Source: Streptomyces bacillaris (lineage in GTDB: Bacteria > Actinomycetota > Actinomycetes > Streptomycetales > Streptomycetaceae). From it: a stretch of DNA of 64,000 bases. Position 1 is the stretch's first letter, and the number at the start of each line of letters is the position of its first letter. This document shows positions 63,873 to 64,000 of the stretch, in pieces. The DNA is taken from contig NZ_CP029378.1 of NCBI RefSeq assembly GCF_003268675.1, forward strand, positions 124,001-188,000. The letters are read 5' to 3'. The translations under genes were made by a program, and so were the position numbers. The notes beneath the pieces were generated by a model. The model was not told where the DNA came from, searched no databases, and saw only the letters and a list, made by a program, of their open reading frames with translations.

Positions 63873-64000
63873 GGAGTCCTCCCAACAATGGGGGCTGCTT
63901 TCGAGTATGCGCCTCATAGGGACTTTCCGTCGCCCGGCCCCGCGTGGGCCGGGGGAACGCGGGTACCAGACAGCGCGACCCGCACCCTAGGAAAGGCAAG

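Overview
The window reads as a Streptomyces chromosome segment. It has very high GC with strong third-position bias, GTG starts, many Tat and Sec secreted hydrolases, a conservon-type GTPase, MHYT, TerD, LLM/F420 and XRE-ricin families, and candidate DasR and CebR operators. I see no rRNA, tRNA or CRISPR array.

Left part (1-20.6 kb), mostly core: a partial PPOX-family protein; an orphan CvnD-like GTPase; an ArsR regulator coupled to an MgtA-type P-type ATPase; tatA; terD; a methyltransferase; an alpha/beta hydrolase; an MPAB-type oxygenase; two proteins of unknown function; a fatty acid desaturase; an SNF2 helicase with a SWIM zinc-finger partner; a secreted amidase; and a GAF regulator followed by aldehyde dehydrogenase.

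Mobile zone (11.0-12.3 kb and 20.6-29.2 kb): two apparently identical 1305-bp IS3-family copies in direct orientation, each with its own 3-bp target duplication; an IS5-like element exactly at the stop codon of the aldehyde dehydrogenase; a tyrosine integrase fragment; a full-length IS256-family element; a truncated DUF91/DUF5655-type gene; and a later IS5-type transposase fragment. This debris frames a visibly more AT-rich three-gene cargo (25.69-28.84 kb): a secreted cysteine-rich protein, a secreted NucA/NucB DNase and a small cytosolic protein that may be its inhibitor. It is my best candidate for an undescribed system, probably a secreted nuclease with immunity.

Decay zone (29.2-32.5 kb): a membrane glycosyltransferase gene cut by transposase debris and carrying a 26-C homopolymer, then an intact OmpR-type regulator with a histidine kinase inactivated by both a frameshift and an in-frame TGA.

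Right part (32.7-64 kb): an ArsR-like regulator; a secreted C39-like protease; a Tat esterase; a GH19 chitinase with a DasR-like site; TspO; hypothetical genes; and a six-gene minus-strand catabolic cluster (Tat beta-propeller hydrolase, 12-TM permease, EHAHG protein, HyuA-like enzyme, FAD oxidoreductase, LacI regulator with paired palindromic operators). Then follow an SRPBCC protein; a nitrate assimilation operon (NarK transporter, molybdopterin nitrate reductase, two FAD proteins); a VOC protein; an XRE-ricin membrane regulator; an MHYT protein; an LLM oxidoreductase; a GH6 cellulase with CebR-like palindromes; a WGR/beta-propeller protein; and a tiny membrane protein. A 90-bp intergenic element upstream of the XRE-ricin gene is repeated, without gaps, upstream of a small secreted protein gene 18 kb away.
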